From Oscillospiraceae bacterium (GTDB lineage Bacteria > Bacillota > Clostridia > Oscillospirales > CAG-272): 32,960 bases of DNA. The notes beneath the pieces were generated by a model. That model saw only the letters and a list, made by a program, of their open reading frames with translations, had not been told where the DNA came from and did no database searches. Where the stretch lies: NCBI GenBank assembly GCA_015065175.1, contig SVQV01000013.1, positions 1-32,960 of the forward strand. The letters run 5' to 3'. Below, one piece after another: positions 10,101 to 18,596 of the stretch (its first letter is position 1; each line of letters begins with the position of its first letter). Both the position numbers and the translations under genes were made by a program.

Positions 10101-10722
10101 TTCCGCTATTGAGGAATACAGGGAAGTGAAAGAGCGTTATGATGCGTTGAAAATTCAGGTCGATGACTTTACACGCTCCTATGAAGAGCTTTCGGACGTT
10201 GTAAATAAGATCGAAGAGGAAATGCGTAATAACTTCATAGTTACCTTCGCGGAAATAAACAAGAACTTTACGGTAGTATTCAAAGAGCTGTTCGGCGGCG
10301 GACATGCAGAGCTTTCTCTCACCGAGCCGGATGACGTTCTTACAAGCGGAATTGAGATAAAAGCGGCGCCTCCCGGAAAAATAATAAAGAGCCTCTCCTT
10401 GCTTTCGGGCGGAGAACAGGCATTTGTTGCTATTGCGTTGCTCTTTGCTATTTTGAAGGTAAATCCGTCTCCGTTCTGTATTCTTGACGAGATAGAAGCG
10501 GCACTTGATGAGGCTAACGTGTTCCGTTTCGGAGAATATATCAAGAAGTTCTGTCAGGATACACAGTTTGTGCTTATCACTCACAGACGCGGAACTATGG
10601 AGATCGCGGACCGCTTGTACGGAGTTACAATGCCCGAACGAGGAATATCGAGAGTTTTGCCTCTTGATGTAAATGAAATAGAAAGCAAAAAGAAGGAGCT
10701 TACAGACGATGGGATTCTTTGA
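7111..10722 (+). CDS. smc: Chromosome segregation protein SMC
   Basis: ATPase that, with ScpA and ScpB, forms the bacterial condensin that compacts and separates newly replicated origins. The 1203-aa length is typical. Walker A is GPNGSGKS at residues 31-38, the ABC signature LSGGEQA at 1098-1104 (Gln where many homologues have Lys), and Walker B ILDEIEAALDEAN around D1126/E1127. Two long Glu/Lys/Gln-rich coiled-coil arms (about 170-500 and 680-1000) flank a hinge containing GYVGRADKL and GGSYTGGS. A GAGG-type ribosome binding site precedes the ATG at 7111. The 3' end overlaps ftsY by 14 bases, which suggests translational coupling. Confidence 0.99.
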   Translation: MYLKSLELHGFKSFPNRTVLNFERGATVVVGPNGSGKSNISDAMRWVLGEISSKNIRGTKMEDVIFGGTDTRRPMGFAEVSVTFDNSERRMDSPYDEVTVTRRYYRSGESEYLINRKPVRLKDIHELFMNTGVGREGYSIIGQGKIAEMISKKSEDRRNIFEEAAGISKYRHRKEETQRKLNEAETNMVRVRDILNELEVRVGPLERDSEKARKYLELYEEKKRADVSLWLFDTEHLRFDIEKARENLALSKNELDVVSEALDSLSAQGDRVYEQTQKNKLASEQVLSKINDLVQNMHNLDNVYKVSENEALHRQEMIEQCKKRISEIDASEEIIRSDGINSEAKIEGLKEQLETFRTERLELLAEQQKIAEEIKRQEEILSESLLKLSEKEKEAVDLQVRINVIKNTQTTDESKGSNLLQQISEYEAEREMLVAEAKRCEESAQAFKDRISSQEEIVSEQETEISKLSEKRTELTERAASLKIEKGTLEQRVETLRRMEEHFEGYNESVRFIMKAYSENAISGAGEIFGPISKIISTDSKYVIAIETALGANMQNIVVDNDSTAKAAISALKNAKAGRATFYPISAIKPGAEPEEIHNAAKLKGYVGRADKLTSFDTKYSNIIEWLLGRTLVFDNIDNASAAAISLKYRVRFVTLDGQVINAGGSYTGGSTKNSSGILSRSLEIEQMLSKAKSIGSDITKLDNDIADINKSIDKAQQKSKDAEQQKSLLLSLSRAQFAALDSANAKLDAKNSLIEKIKGDYEKLTGDSLMFKTELKELSEKLDSVNAEIDEIKNYRNEQEVCKNDKIDRKDELVEEANNTYIRITEIGKDIDAAVSQKENADTRLSELAREKELQHQRIEEFNSKEKAQIDSQAENRKDYEAAEIQLNELKAQREEIEQEISEFDKRGAEIRIKTKEKSNQKELSLRAFTSAEAKLKRLTDEQDRLSVSLWENYEISYEQAIELDYPPVTAENRSATVSVQNSCKSKIKALGPVNVSAIEEYREVKERYDALKIQVDDFTRSYEELSDVVNKIEEEMRNNFIVTFAEINKNFTVVFKELFGGGHAELSLTEPDDVLTSGIEIKAAPPGKIIKSLSLLSGGEQAFVAIALLFAILKVNPSPFCILDEIEAALDEANVFRFGEYIKKFCQDTQFVLITHRRGTMEIADRLYGVTMPERGISRVLPLDVNEIESKKKELTDDGIL

Positions 10723-11626
10723 CAGACTGAAAGAAGGACTGGCTAAAACAAAAAAGTCCTTTTTTGGAAAGATAGATGACTTTTTCAAAAATTTTGTAAG
10801 GATAGACGAGGATTTTTTCGAGGAGCTTGAAGAGCTTTTGATATGCGCCGATGTCGGTGTTTCTGCGACTGAGGAAATATTGGATACTCTCAGAGACAAA
10901 GTGAAGGATGAGAGACTTTCTTCTCCCGAGGAAATAAAGAAGGCGTTCATTGAAATATTGAAAAGTACCATAGGAGAGCATGAGGGCTTGCGTATAAACA
11001 CAAAGCCGTCTGTTATTCTTGTAATCGGTGTAAACGGAGTAGGAAAGACTACTTCAATAGGTAAGATAGCAAAATTCCTCAAGGATGACGGTAAAAAGGT
11101 CGTTGTTGCCGCCGCTGATACCTTCAGAGCGGCAGCCGCGGAGCAGCTTGAGGTATGGTGTAACAGAGCTGGCGTAGATATAATCAAGCAGGATGCGGGA
11201 GCAGACCCGGCGGCAGTTGTATTTGATGCCATAAACGCAGTAAAGAGCAGAAAGGGCGACGTCCTTATAGTAGATACCGCAGGCAGACTCCACAACAAGA
11301 AAAACCTTATGGATGAGCTTGCAAAAATAAAGCGTGTCATCGACAGAGAGCTTCCCGACAGCGATAAAGAAACTCTGCTTGTAATAGACGCTACCACAGG
11401 ACAGAATGCCGTAAATCAGGCTAAAGAATTTAAGGATGCCGCCAATATTACAGGCATAATTATGACAAAGTTAGACGGAACGGCAAAGGGCGGAGTTTTG
11501 ATCTCTGTCAAGCGTGAATTGAATATTCCCGTCAAGTTCATCGGTGTAGGCGAAAAGGTCGAGGATATGCGCCCCTTTGATCCCGATGAGTTCGCAATGG
11601 CACTTTTTGACAGTGAAGAGGAATAA
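10709..11626 (+). CDS. ftsY: Signal recognition particle receptor FtsY
   Basis: GTPase that docks SRP-ribosome complexes at the membrane. This is the short Gram-positive form (305 aa), with a brief N-terminal amphipathic start (MGFFDRLKEGLAKTKKSFF) and no long acidic A domain. The NG domain is complete: P-loop GVNGVGKTTS from residue 107, DTFRAAAAEQLEVW, DTAGRLHNKKNLMDEL, and TKLDGTAKGG for guanine specificity. The C-terminus VGEKVEDMRPFDPDEF is characteristic of FtsY. The gene starts inside the smc 3' end, and rdgB begins 2 bases after its stop. Confidence 0.98.
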   Translation: MGFFDRLKEGLAKTKKSFFGKIDDFFKNFVRIDEDFFEELEELLICADVGVSATEEILDTLRDKVKDERLSSPEEIKKAFIEILKSTIGEHEGLRINTKPSVILVIGVNGVGKTTSIGKIAKFLKDDGKKVVVAAADTFRAAAAEQLEVWCNRAGVDIIKQDAGADPAAVVFDAINAVKSRKGDVLIVDTAGRLHNKKNLMDELAKIKRVIDRELPDSDKETLLVIDATTGQNAVNQAKEFKDAANITGIIMTKLDGTAKGGVLISVKRELNIPVKFIGVGEKVEDMRPFDPDEFAMALFDSEEE

Positions 11627-11628
11627 TT

Positions 11629-12231
11629 ATGGAAGTACTTCTCGCATCTAAAAACAAAAACAAAATAGCAGAAATAAAAACGCTTCTTTCGGAGTGTGTT
11701 TCTGACATCAATGTTCTTTCTCTCGACGATATAAATTATAATGATGAGATAGAGGAAACAGGAACAACGTTCGAAGAAAATGCAAAAATCAAGGCAAAAG
11801 TCGGGGCAGATCTCGGATATATCTGCATAGCGGACGATTCGGGACTCGCAGTTGATGCGCTCGGCGGCGCGCCGGGGGTTTATTCCGCGCGTTATTCGGG
11901 ATATCACGCCGATGACGAAACGAACAACACCAAGCTTTTATCTGAGCTTCAAGGTGTTCCGGATGAAAAGAGAACTGCGCGTTACGTTTGCGTTATTGCG
12001 TGCATTTTTCCCGACGGCAAAGAAATTATTGTAAAGGATACCTGCGAGGGTAAAATACTTACCGAATACAGAGGAAACGGCGGATTTGGATACGATCCCT
12101 TGTTTTTCGTAGATAAATTCGGTAAGACCTTTGCCGAGCTTTCTATGCAGGAAAAGAATACAGAGAGTCACAGAGGTAAAGCGATGAGGAGGTTCTGCCA
12201 AGAATTTTTTCGCGTTTTGAAAGGAGAATAA
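11629..12231 (+). CDS. rdgB: XTP/dITP diphosphatase (RdgB/HAM1 family)
   Basis: Hydrolyses non-canonical purine nucleoside triphosphates (XTP, dITP) to monophosphates, keeping them out of DNA and RNA. The 200-aa protein has the family motifs in order: SKNKNK substrate loop near residue 7, TFEENAKIKA, the catalytic IADDSGLAVDALGGAPGVYSAR, GNGGFGYDPLF, FAELSMQEKN and SHRGKAMR. Length and motif spacing match the family. It sits 2 bases after ftsY and its stop directly abuts the yhbY start, so it belongs to the same transcription unit. The symbol rdgB follows the E. coli name; ysnA is the Bacillus synonym. Confidence 0.97.
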   Translation: MEVLLASKNKNKIAEIKTLLSECVSDINVLSLDDINYNDEIEETGTTFEENAKIKAKVGADLGYICIADDSGLAVDALGGAPGVYSARYSGYHADDETNNTKLLSELQGVPDEKRTARYVCVIACIFPDGKEIIVKDTCEGKILTEYRGNGGFGYDPLFFVDKFGKTFAELSMQEKNTESHRGKAMRRFCQEFFRVLKGE

Positions 12232-12519
12232 ATGCTTACAAGTAAACAAAGAGCTTATCTTCGTTCTCTTGCAAATTCCCTTGACCCCATATTTCAAGTT
12301 GGAAAAGGCGGGATAAGCGAGGAAATGTGCAACCAGATCGGAAACGCTTTGGAAGCAAGAGAGCTGATAAAAGCAAGAGTTCTTGACAACAGCGGCTATA
12401 CCGCAAGGGAAGCGGCAGATGTAATTGCCGAGCAGATCGGAGCTGACGTTGTTGCCGTGCTTGGACTCAAGTTCGTATTATATAAGGAATCAAAAAAACA
12501 TAAGAGGATAGAGCTTTAA
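12232..12519 (+). CDS. yhbY: YhbY-type RNA-binding protein (CRM domain)
   Basis: Small single-domain CRM (CRS1/YhbY) protein of 95 aa that in other bacteria associates with pre-50S particles. It begins MLTSKQRAYLRSLANSLDPI, followed by the characteristic FQVGKGGIS loop (GxxG-type RNA contact), then a mixed alpha/beta core ending LGLKFVLYKESKKHKRI. AAGGAG lies 3-8 bases upstream of the ATG, inside the rdgB 3' end. The stop overlaps the nadD ATG by one base (TAATG). The yhbY-nadD-yqeK-rsfS order is a known Firmicute arrangement linking ribosome assembly and NAD synthesis genes. Confidence 0.95.
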   Translation: MLTSKQRAYLRSLANSLDPIFQVGKGGISEEMCNQIGNALEARELIKARVLDNSGYTAREAADVIAEQIGADVVAVLGLKFVLYKESKKHKRIEL

Positions 12520-13142
12520 TGTCAAAAATTAAAAAGGTCGGACTTTACGGCGGTACATTTTCTCCGCCGCATATCGGTCATATTTCCGCCGCTAAAGCCT
12601 TTATAGATAAAGAAAAATTGGACGAGCTTATAATAATGCCGACATATCAGTCTCCGCACAAGGAGCTGAGCGGAAGCGTTACCCCAATGCAAAGGCTTGA
12701 AATGTGCAGGCTTTCCTTTTCGGATATAGACGGCGTTTCTGTCAGTGACAGAGAAATCTCAAGAAAAGGCAAGAGCTATACTTATTTGACTTTATCCGAA
12801 ATGATGAGCGAAAGAAGTGACATAAGACCCATCTTCCTTTGCGGCACCGATATGATACTGACCTTTGATAAGTGGTATCGCTTTGAGGATATATTCAAAA
12901 TGGCGGATATCGTTTATATACGTCGGGAAAGCGACGAGCTTATCACAGAAGAGTTAAAAGCGAAAACACAGGAATATATAAGTAAATATAATGCAGTCGT
13001 GAGAGAGCTTAAGACCGAGCCTATAAACATTTCTTCTACCGAATTGCGTGAGATGATAAGCAAAAACGAGGACACTTCGCCATACTTAACCAAAGAAACA
13101 GAGGAATATATTAAAAAATGGAACATTTATCAGACGAAATGA
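12519..13142 (+). CDS. nadD: Nicotinate-nucleotide adenylyltransferase NadD
   Basis: Joins nicotinate mononucleotide and ATP to give deamido-NAD, the central step of NAD synthesis. The 207-aa protein opens with the nucleotidyltransferase signature LYGGTFSPPHIGHISAA (the GGTF loop and HIGH-type motif), has PTYQSPHKEL for nicotinate-ribotide recognition, and FLCGTDMILTFDKWYRFEDI. The C-terminal INISSTELREMI is the ISST ATP-binding motif. The gene shares one base with yhbY and overlaps yqeK. Length is normal for the family (about 190-215 aa). Confidence 0.97.
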   Translation: MSKIKKVGLYGGTFSPPHIGHISAAKAFIDKEKLDELIIMPTYQSPHKELSGSVTPMQRLEMCRLSFSDIDGVSVSDREISRKGKSYTYLTLSEMMSERSDIRPIFLCGTDMILTFDKWYRFEDIFKMADIVYIRRESDELITEELKAKTQEYISKYNAVVRELKTEPINISSTELREMISKNEDTSPYLTKETEEYIKKWNIYQTK

Positions 13143-13771
13143 AAAGCTCTGTTTTGGAGAGGATAACTGAATTTTTAAAGGGCGAAATGAGTGAGAACAG
13201 ATTTTCTCATACGTTAGGCGTCAAGGATGAGATAACCCGTATGGGAGAAATATATTTGCAGGACGAAATATTTGAATTGCAAATAGCCGCTCTTTTGCAC
13301 GATATTACAAAAGAATATTCTGTAAAAAAACAGTTGCAATTATGTGAAAGGTATGGTATAATGTTAGATAATGGTGATTTGCGATCTCCGCAGGTCATCC
13401 ATTCGCTTACAGGCGCATATGTAGCCTATGAAAAATTTCCCGAGCTTGTAACACCGAAAATAGCGGGCGCTATTTATAAGCACACTCTCGCTTCGGAAGA
13501 TATGTCGCTCTTTGACAAGCTTCTTTTCGTTTCCGACTTTACGGAAAGCGGAAGGACAAACGATTTTTGCGTAAATGTGAGAAATAAATTTTGGCAGAAT
13601 ATCAGCAAGTGCGCAAGCTATGAAGAAAAAGTACATTTGCTTGATGAAATTATCATCTTTTCTTTGGACAGTACTATTTCCAAGCTTTTGAAGTCAAACT
13701 CGCTTATCTCTCTCCGCACAGTTAAGGCGCGCAATAAAATATTGGAAACCTTTTCTTCTGACACCGAGTAA
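13118..13771 (+). CDS. yqeK: YqeK-type HD-domain hydrolase (Ap4A hydrolase family)
   Basis: HD-superfamily protein of the YqeK group, members of which hydrolyse diadenosine tetraphosphate symmetrically. Metal-binding residues are visible as RFSHTLGV, ALLHDITKEY (HD), VIHSLTGAYVA and KHTLASEDMSLFDKLLFVSDF. The start at 13118 gives 217 aa and has GAGGA 12 bases upstream. The ATG at 13139 (MKSSVLERITEFL) forms an ATGA overlap with the nadD stop and gives a protein closer to the family length, so it may be the true start. Placement directly after nadD and near rsfS is typical for yqeK. Confidence 0.93.
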   Translation: MEHLSDEMKSSVLERITEFLKGEMSENRFSHTLGVKDEITRMGEIYLQDEIFELQIAALLHDITKEYSVKKQLQLCERYGIMLDNGDLRSPQVIHSLTGAYVAYEKFPELVTPKIAGAIYKHTLASEDMSLFDKLLFVSDFTESGRTNDFCVNVRNKFWQNISKCASYEEKVHLLDEIIIFSLDSTISKLLKSNSLISLRTVKARNKILETFSSDTE

Positions 13772-13827
13772 GTATTTTATTTGTTTTTGAGACAAACTAA
13801 AATTATATTTTAATTTTGGAGTGTCTT

Positions 13828-14853
13828 ATGAAAAAATACTTTATTGCTTTATCTTTGATTGCCGTATCTCTTTTTGGAGTTCTCGCAATGCTCGACTTTC
13901 CTTCCTCTCATCCTGACAGCAGGACTGTAAATATAGACGAGGACGGTACTGTTACCTTTTTGTGTGCAGGTTTTGATTATGTCGGAAGCAATACAGATTC
14001 TTTGATTTTAGTTTCCGCCAATACAAAGGAGAAAAGCTTGAAATTCCTTCAGATCCCGAGAGACACTTTCATCTCGGGCGAGACTTCAAACGGAAAAATC
14101 AACAACCTTTATTCTTCCTATTATCAGGAAATAGGAAATCATAACTCGGCAATGCAGCGGCTGAAAAATACGGTTTCGGGAATTTTCGCTTTGCCCGTTG
14201 ACTATTATTTTTCCTTGAATCTGGATACTCTTTCAAATGCCGTCGATAAAATGGGCGGAGTGGAAATAGATGTTCCTTACGATATGAAGTATCTCGATGC
14301 GGAACAGAATCTTGATATAAGTATCAAAAAAGGAAAGCAGGTCTTAAACGGTAAAAAGGCGCTTGATTTTGTAAGATACCGTGTAGGGTATGTTGAGGGC
14401 GATATCGGACGTGTTGATGCGCAGAAGATCTTTCTTTCAGCTCTTTTGAATACAGCGAAGGAAAAGCTGAGCATACCGACCGCTGTATCGATTATAAGAG
14501 ATTGCCTTTCAAACGGTTCGACGGATATGTCAAATGAGTTTTTACTTTCATTTGCCGTAAAAATGCTTGGAGATGCCTCGCAGTATGAGATTTACTATAT
14601 GACTCTGCCGGGAGAAGCGGCAAAAGATACGGAAAACGGACTTTCTTATTATGCTGTAAACCGAGCTTCTGCTATAGATATGCTTTCTGCACAGGGATTT
14701 GACGGATTTGAAAAAATCAGATTTGATGCGCAATACCGTTTACTGAAAAAGAACAGCTTGACCTTTTCAAATATATACTATGCACCGAAGCTTGATTATT
14801 CGGTGTATACCGATGAAGATATCAAAAATTTAAATATAAATATAAAATCATAA
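13828..14853 (+). CDS. LytR-CpsA-Psr (LCP) family cell-wall glycopolymer ligase
   Basis: LCP enzymes transfer polyprenyl-linked teichoic acid or capsule polymers onto peptidoglycan outside the membrane. The start ATG at 13828 has TTTTGGAG 6 bases upstream; the track's TTG at 13816 would place that Shine-Dalgarno inside the gene. The 341-aa protein has a single N-terminal anchor (YFIALSLIAVSLFGVLAML) and then the LCP core: NTDSLILVSANTKEKSL, LQIPRDTFI (conserved Arg and Asp), GKINNLYSSY, LDTLSNAVDKMGGVEIDVP and ALDFVRYR...GDIGRVDAQKIF. No C-terminal extra domain is seen. It lies between yqeK and rsfS, a position LCP genes often take in Clostridia. Confidence 0.93.
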   Translation: MKKYFIALSLIAVSLFGVLAMLDFPSSHPDSRTVNIDEDGTVTFLCAGFDYVGSNTDSLILVSANTKEKSLKFLQIPRDTFISGETSNGKINNLYSSYYQEIGNHNSAMQRLKNTVSGIFALPVDYYFSLNLDTLSNAVDKMGGVEIDVPYDMKYLDAEQNLDISIKKGKQVLNGKKALDFVRYRVGYVEGDIGRVDAQKIFLSALLNTAKEKLSIPTAVSIIRDCLSNGSTDMSNEFLLSFAVKMLGDASQYEIYYMTLPGEAAKDTENGLSYYAVNRASAIDMLSAQGFDGFEKIRFDAQYRLLKKNSLTFSNIYYAPKLDYSVYTDEDIKNLNINIKS

Positions 14854-14870
14854 TTTGGAGATGCATTACC

Positions 14871-15275
14871 ATGATTGAAGCAGAAAACAAGACATCTGCA
14901 ACAGAGCAGCCTAAAGCGGCGGCGCTTTCTGCCGTGAAGGCGCTTTACTTAAAGCAAGCAGGCGATATAATGATGTATAATGTGGTGGACAATACCGTTA
15001 TAGCGGATTATTACGTAATCTGTTCAGCGCGTTCCTCTACACATATAAAAGCCTTGGCAGATGAGGTCTGTTACAGACTCGAATTGGAAGGCGTTAAAGA
15101 ATTGCGCGTTGAAGGACGAGACGGCGGCACTTGGGTGCTGGTAGACTTCGGAAGCGTGATAGTTCATATCTTTTCGAAGGATGCCCGCGAGTTCTATAAG
15201 CTTGAAAGACTCCTTAATGAAGAGACAAAGGAAGACCTGTCCGAATTTTTGAAAAATCTGGACGAAAACAACTGA
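14871..15275 (+). CDS. rsfS: Ribosomal silencing factor RsfS
   Basis: RsfS binds L14 on the 50S subunit and blocks subunit joining when nutrients are scarce. The 134-aa protein has the DUF143/Oligomerisation core: DNTVIADYYVICSARSSTH, IKALADEVCYRLELEG, GRDGGTWVLVDFGSVIVHIF and REFYKLERL. The first ~20 residues (ENKTSATEQPK) are a variable, polar leader. TTGGAG is upstream of the ATG at 14871. It follows the LCP gene by 17 bases and precedes leuS by 38 bases, as in many Firmicutes. Confidence 0.96.
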   Translation: MIEAENKTSATEQPKAAALSAVKALYLKQAGDIMMYNVVDNTVIADYYVICSARSSTHIKALADEVCYRLELEGVKELRVEGRDGGTWVLVDFGSVIVHIFSKDAREFYKLERLLNEETKEDLSEFLKNLDENN

Positions 15276-15313
15276 TTATAATTTAAATAATTCATAATAG
15301 AGAAGGCAGAAAA

Positions 15314-17716
15314 ATGAAGTACGATTTTAAGACTATTGAACCAAAATGGCAAAAAAAGTGGGACGACGCAAAGGCATTTGAGGCAAAGAATGATTATACC
15401 TTGCCTAAATATTTTGCGCTCGTTGAATTTCCTTATCCTTCGGGACAGGGACTTCATGTAGGACATCCCCGTCCTTACACCGCTTTGGACATTATTTCCA
15501 GAAAAAAGAGAATGACAGGATATAATGTTCTTTTCCCTATGGGATGGGACGCTTTCGGATTGCCGACCGAAAACTATGCGATAAAGAACAAAATTCATCC
15601 CAAAATTGTTACAGAGAACAACATCAAGAGATTTAAGTCTCAGCTTAAGGCTCTCGGTCTTTCTTTTGACTGGAGCAGAGAGATAAATACCACTGACCCC
15701 GATTATTATAAGTGGACACAGTGGATATTCCTTCAGCTCTTTAAGCAGGGACTTGCTTATAAGAAGGAAATGTCTGTTAACTTCTGTACATCCTGTAAGG
15801 TAGTATTGGCGAACGAGGAGGTTGTCGGAGGTGTGTGCGAGCGTTGCGGAAGCGACGTAATACACAAGGTAAAGGAGCAGTGGATGCTCAAGATAACCGA
15901 GTATGCCGAGAAGCTCATTTCGGGACTTAACGGACTCGACTTCATCGAGCGTGTCAAGACTCAGCAGATCAACTGGATCGGACGTTCTACAGGTGCGGAG
16001 GTAGACTTCCGCACAAATACCGACGATGTTATAAAGGTATATACCACAAGACCGGATACATTGTTCGGCGCTACTTATATGGTTATCGCTCCCGAGTATG
16101 AAATGATAGAAAAATGGAAGGACAAGCTCGTAAATTACGATGAGATTGTCGCTTACAGGGAAGAAGCATCCAAGAAGTCCGACTTCGAGCGTACAGAGCT
16201 TGTAAAGGATAAGACGGGTGTTCGTTTGGACGGTGTATCCGCTATAAATCCCTTGAACGGAAACTCTATACCCGTATTTGTATCCGACTACGTACTTGCA
16301 AGCTACGGTACAGGTGCTATCATGGCGGTTCCCGCACACGATACACGTGACTGGGATTTTGCTAAAGCATTTGATCTTCCTATTGTCGAGGTCGTTGCGG
16401 GCGGAGATGTTCAGAAGGAAGCATTTACCGACGTTGAAACGGGAATTATGGTAAACTCCGGCTTCTTGAACGGGCTTGAGGTTGCTGAAGCAAAGAAAAA
16501 GATAATCGAATATCTTGATGAACATAAAATAGGAACACCCAAAGTAAACTATAAGCTTCGTGACTGGGTATTCTCAAGACAGCGTTATTGGGGCGAGCCC
16601 ATTCCGATAGTAAACTGCGATGATTGCGGATGCGTAGCTATTCCCGAGGAAGAATTGCCCTTGAGACTTCCCGATGTTGAAAGCTATGAGCCTACAGAGA
16701 CAGGTGAGTCTCCGCTTTCTCTCATTACCGATTGGGTAAACTGCAAGTGTCCCAAGTGCGGCAAGGCTGCCAAGAGAGAGACAGATACAATGCCTCAGTG
16801 GGCAGGTTCTTCATGGTACTTCCTCCGTTATTGCGATCCTCACAACAACGATGCGCTCGCATCCAAGGAGGCTCTTGATTATTGGATGCCTGTTGACTGG
16901 TATAACGGCGGTATGGAGCATACAACCTTGCATCTGCTTTATTCACGCTTCTGGTCCAAGTTCCTCTACGATATCAAAACAGTACCATGTCCCGAGCCTT
17001 ATCTCAAGCGTACCTCTCACGGTATGATCCTCGGTGAAAACGGCGAGAAGATGTCCAAGTCGAGAGGAAACGTTGTAAATCCCGATGATATCGTAAACGA
17101 ATACGGCGCAGATACAATGCGTCTATATGAGATGTTTATAGGAGACTTTGAAAAGTCTGCTCCTTGGAATCCTCAGAGCATTAAGGGCTGTAAGAGATTC
17201 CTTGACAGAGTTGCGGGACTCCTTGACATCGTTAAGGACGGCGATATAACCGACGCACTTGACAAACCCTTGAATAAGCTGATAAAGAAGGTCGGCGAGG
17301 ATATTGACGATATGAAGTTCAATACTGCTATTGCGGCATTGATGACATTCATAAATACCGTATATGATAACGGAAGTATCACTAAAGCCGAGCTTGGTAT
17401 ATTCTGTCGCTTGCTTTCTCCCTTTGCGCCTCACTTGGCAGAAGAGGTTTGGAGCGAAATTGGAAATACAACCCTGGTTTCTATAGAGAAGTGGCCTGAA
17501 TATGACGAGAAGAAGATAGTAGACGATACTATTGAGATCGCTATGCAGCTTAACGGCAAATTCAGAGGAACTGTCACTGTAGAAAGTGAAATATCCAAGG
17601 ACGAGCTTCTTGCGAAGGTTAAAGCAGACGAGAGAATTGCTCCCGCAATAGACGGAAAAACTATCGTAAAAGAGATAGTAGTTCCCAAAAAGCTTGTAAA
17701 TATTGTTGTTAAATAA
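15314..17716 (+). CDS. leuS: Leucyl-tRNA synthetase
   Basis: Charges tRNA-Leu with leucine. At 800 aa it is the standard bacterial class Ia form. The HIGH-type motif is HVGH at residues 48-51 within [13 protein letters not shown], and KMSKS is at 579-583. A zinc knuckle lies in [21 protein letters not shown]. The CP1 editing domain is marked by [25 protein letters not shown] and [15 protein letters not shown]. The anticodon-binding and C-terminal domains end in [19 protein letters not shown] ribosome binding site precedes the ATG. No T-box leader fits in the 38-base gap after rsfS, so leuS is probably read from upstream. Confidence 0.99.
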   Translation: MKYDFKTIEPKWQKKWDDAKAFEAKNDYTLPKYFALVEFPYPSGQGLHVGHPRPYTALDIISRKKRMTGYNVLFPMGWDAFGLPTENYAIKNKIHPKIVTENNIKRFKSQLKALGLSFDWSREINTTDPDYYKWTQWIFLQLFKQGLAYKKEMSVNFCTSCKVVLANEEVVGGVCERCGSDVIHKVKEQWMLKITEYAEKLISGLNGLDFIERVKTQQINWIGRSTGAEVDFRTNTDDVIKVYTTRPDTLFGATYMVIAPEYEMIEKWKDKLVNYDEIVAYREEASKKSDFERTELVKDKTGVRLDGVSAINPLNGNSIPVFVSDYVLASYGTGAIMAVPAHDTRDWDFAKAFDLPIVEVVAGGDVQKEAFTDVETGIMVNSGFLNGLEVAEAKKKIIEYLDEHKIGTPKVNYKLRDWVFSRQRYWGEPIPIVNCDDCGCVAIPEEELPLRLPDVESYEPTETGESPLSLITDWVNCKCPKCGKAAKRETDTMPQWAGSSWYFLRYCDPHNNDALASKEALDYWMPVDWYNGGMEHTTLHLLYSRFWSKFLYDIKTVPCPEPYLKRTSHGMILGENGEKMSKSRGNVVNPDDIVNEYGADTMRLYEMFIGDFEKSAPWNPQSIKGCKRFLDRVAGLLDIVKDGDITDALDKPLNKLIKKVGEDIDDMKFNTAIAALMTFINTVYDNGSITKAELGIFCRLLSPFAPHLAEEVWSEIGNTTLVSIEKWPEYDEKKIVDDTIEIAMQLNGKFRGTVTVESEISKDELLAKVKADERIAPAIDGKTIVKEIVVPKKLVNIVVK

Positions 17717-17754
17717 AAATTCAAAAAAATATTTTAAAAAATGTCAATTTCTTC

Positions 17755-17783
17755 TTGACATTTAATAAATAATGTTGTATAAT
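17755..17783 (+). promoter_or_regulatory. Sigma-A-type promoter of the rplU operon
   Basis: TTGACA at 17755-17760 and TATAAT at 17778-17783 are separated by exactly 17 bases. Both boxes match the vegetative consensus perfectly. The promoter lies in an AT-rich gap after leuS and about 80 bases upstream of rplU, leaving room for a structured leader. Confidence 0.9.
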
Positions 17784-17789
17784 ATTACG

Positions 17790-17850
17790 ACGCATATGTG
17801 TAGGCTTCAAAAAGTCGGTTATCCGCGCCTACAGTAGCGATTTTTTATGG
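17790..17850 (+). promoter_or_regulatory. Probable L21-type ribosomal protein leader RNA
   Basis: The 5' untranslated region between the promoter and rplU contains an exact 7-bp stem, TGTAGGC (17799-17805) with GCCTACA (17827-17833), enclosing a 21-base loop. Flanking bases and the following GTAGCGATTTTTTATGG give it the look of the Firmicute L21 leader element. Such leaders precede rplU-prp-rpmA operons and are thought to mediate feedback by a ribosomal protein. The TTTTTTA run at 17841 could also serve as part of an attenuator. The identification rests on position plus one clear helix, not a covariance-model search. Confidence 0.65.
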
Positions 17851-17866
17851 AAGAGAGGTGCTTTTC

Positions 17867-18178
17867 GTGTTTGCAGTTATTGAAACAGGTGGAAAGCAGT
17901 ACAAAGTTAACGAAGGCGATGTTATCTACGTAGAGAAACTCGATGTAGCTGACGGTGAAACAATTACTTTTGATAAAGTACTTGCTGTTTCCAACGGTGA
18001 TAAGTTCTCTGTAGGTGCTCCGTATGTAGAGGGTGCTTCTGTCGTTGCTAATGTTATCGAGACAGGCAAGGGCAAGAAATTGTACGTTTTCAAATACAAG
18101 CCTAAGAAGAACGAAAAGAAGAAGATAGGACACAGACAGTTCTATACTAAGCTTCAGATTAATAAAATCGAAGGTTAA
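17867..18178 (+). CDS. rplU: 50S ribosomal protein L21
   Basis: Large-subunit protein that binds 23S rRNA. The GTG at 17867 gives 103 aa beginning [18 protein letters not shown], exactly the family N-terminus and length. AGAGAGG at 17852-17858 gives an 8-base spacing. The ORF-track GTG at 17858 would overlap the ribosome binding site and add three unconserved residues. The C-terminus contains [15 protein letters not shown], the conserved basic rRNA-binding stretch. It is first in the rplU-prp-rpmA operon, and prp starts 2 bases after its stop. Confidence 0.98.
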   Translation: MFAVIETGGKQYKVNEGDVIYVEKLDVADGETITFDKVLAVSNGDKFSVGAPYVEGASVVANVIETGKGKKLYVFKYKPKKNEKKKIGHRQFYTKLQINKIEG

Positions 18179-18180
18179 TC

Positions 18181-18540
18181 ATGACGAAAATCGTATTTTA
18201 TAAGACGAACGATGTTTTTTACGGTTTTGAAGAGCAGGGACATACAGGCTATGGCGAATCGGGCGACGATGTTTTGTGCGCGGCGCTTTCGTCAATGACT
18301 ATGTTGATACTTAATGCGATCGAGGTGGCTTATGCTTCCGATGTCGAGTATACTATCGATGAGAAAACTACCGACATAAAGGTTATTGCAAAAGGCGCGC
18401 TTTCAAAATTTGAAAAAGACGACAAGAAACGCTATGCTGTTTCAGGTCTTATAATGGCTTATTACTATCAGCTCAACGACTTAGTGGAAGAGTATTACGA
18501 TTACCTTTCAGTAGATGTCGAAGAGAGACCGATAGATTGA
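18181..18540 (+). CDS. prp: Ribosomal-processing cysteine protease Prp
   Basis: Prp (YsxB) removes the N-terminal extension of L27 in Firmicutes and related bacteria. The 119-aa protein shows the family catalytic pair in one stretch, GHTGYGESGDDVLCAALSS, with H21 and C33 matching the expected 12-residue spacing. The C-terminus is acidic (YYDYLSVDVEERPID). It sits between rplU and rpmA, the standard position. Its probable substrate site is visible in the next gene (LQFFAHKKG), which strongly supports the assignment. Confidence 0.97.
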   Translation: MTKIVFYKTNDVFYGFEEQGHTGYGESGDDVLCAALSSMTMLILNAIEVAYASDVEYTIDEKTTDIKVIAKGALSKFEKDDKKRYAVSGLIMAYYYQLNDLVEEYYDYLSVDVEERPID

Positions 18541-18553
18541 TAAGCGGTCACCC

Positions 18554-18572
18554 ATTTCGGTTTGTCCGAAAT
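18554..18572 (+). promoter_or_regulatory. Intercistronic hairpin between prp and rpmA
   Basis: ATTTCGG (18554-18560) and CCGAAAT (18566-18572) form a perfect 7-bp stem with a TTTGT loop. There is no T-run after it, so it does not look like a terminator. It ends 12 bases before the CGGAGG ribosome binding site of rpmA. It could be an RNA-processing or mRNA-stability element that lets L27 be made in different amounts from Prp. Confidence 0.5.
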
Positions 18573-18596
18573 ACTTAATAATTCGGAGGTGTTAAA

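Noticed and set aside
10069-11397. 442-aa ORF on the minus strand
   Set aside because: It lies antisense to smc and ftsY, whose motifs are intact; its low-complexity Ser-rich sequence is typical of a shadow frame.
15276-15313. T-box leader for leuS
   Set aside because: The gap is only 38 bases and has no specifier hairpin or T-box sequence.
15194-16525. 443-aa ORF on the minus strand
   Set aside because: Antisense to rsfS and leuS, with no recognisable motif; a shadow of the high-confidence leuS frame.
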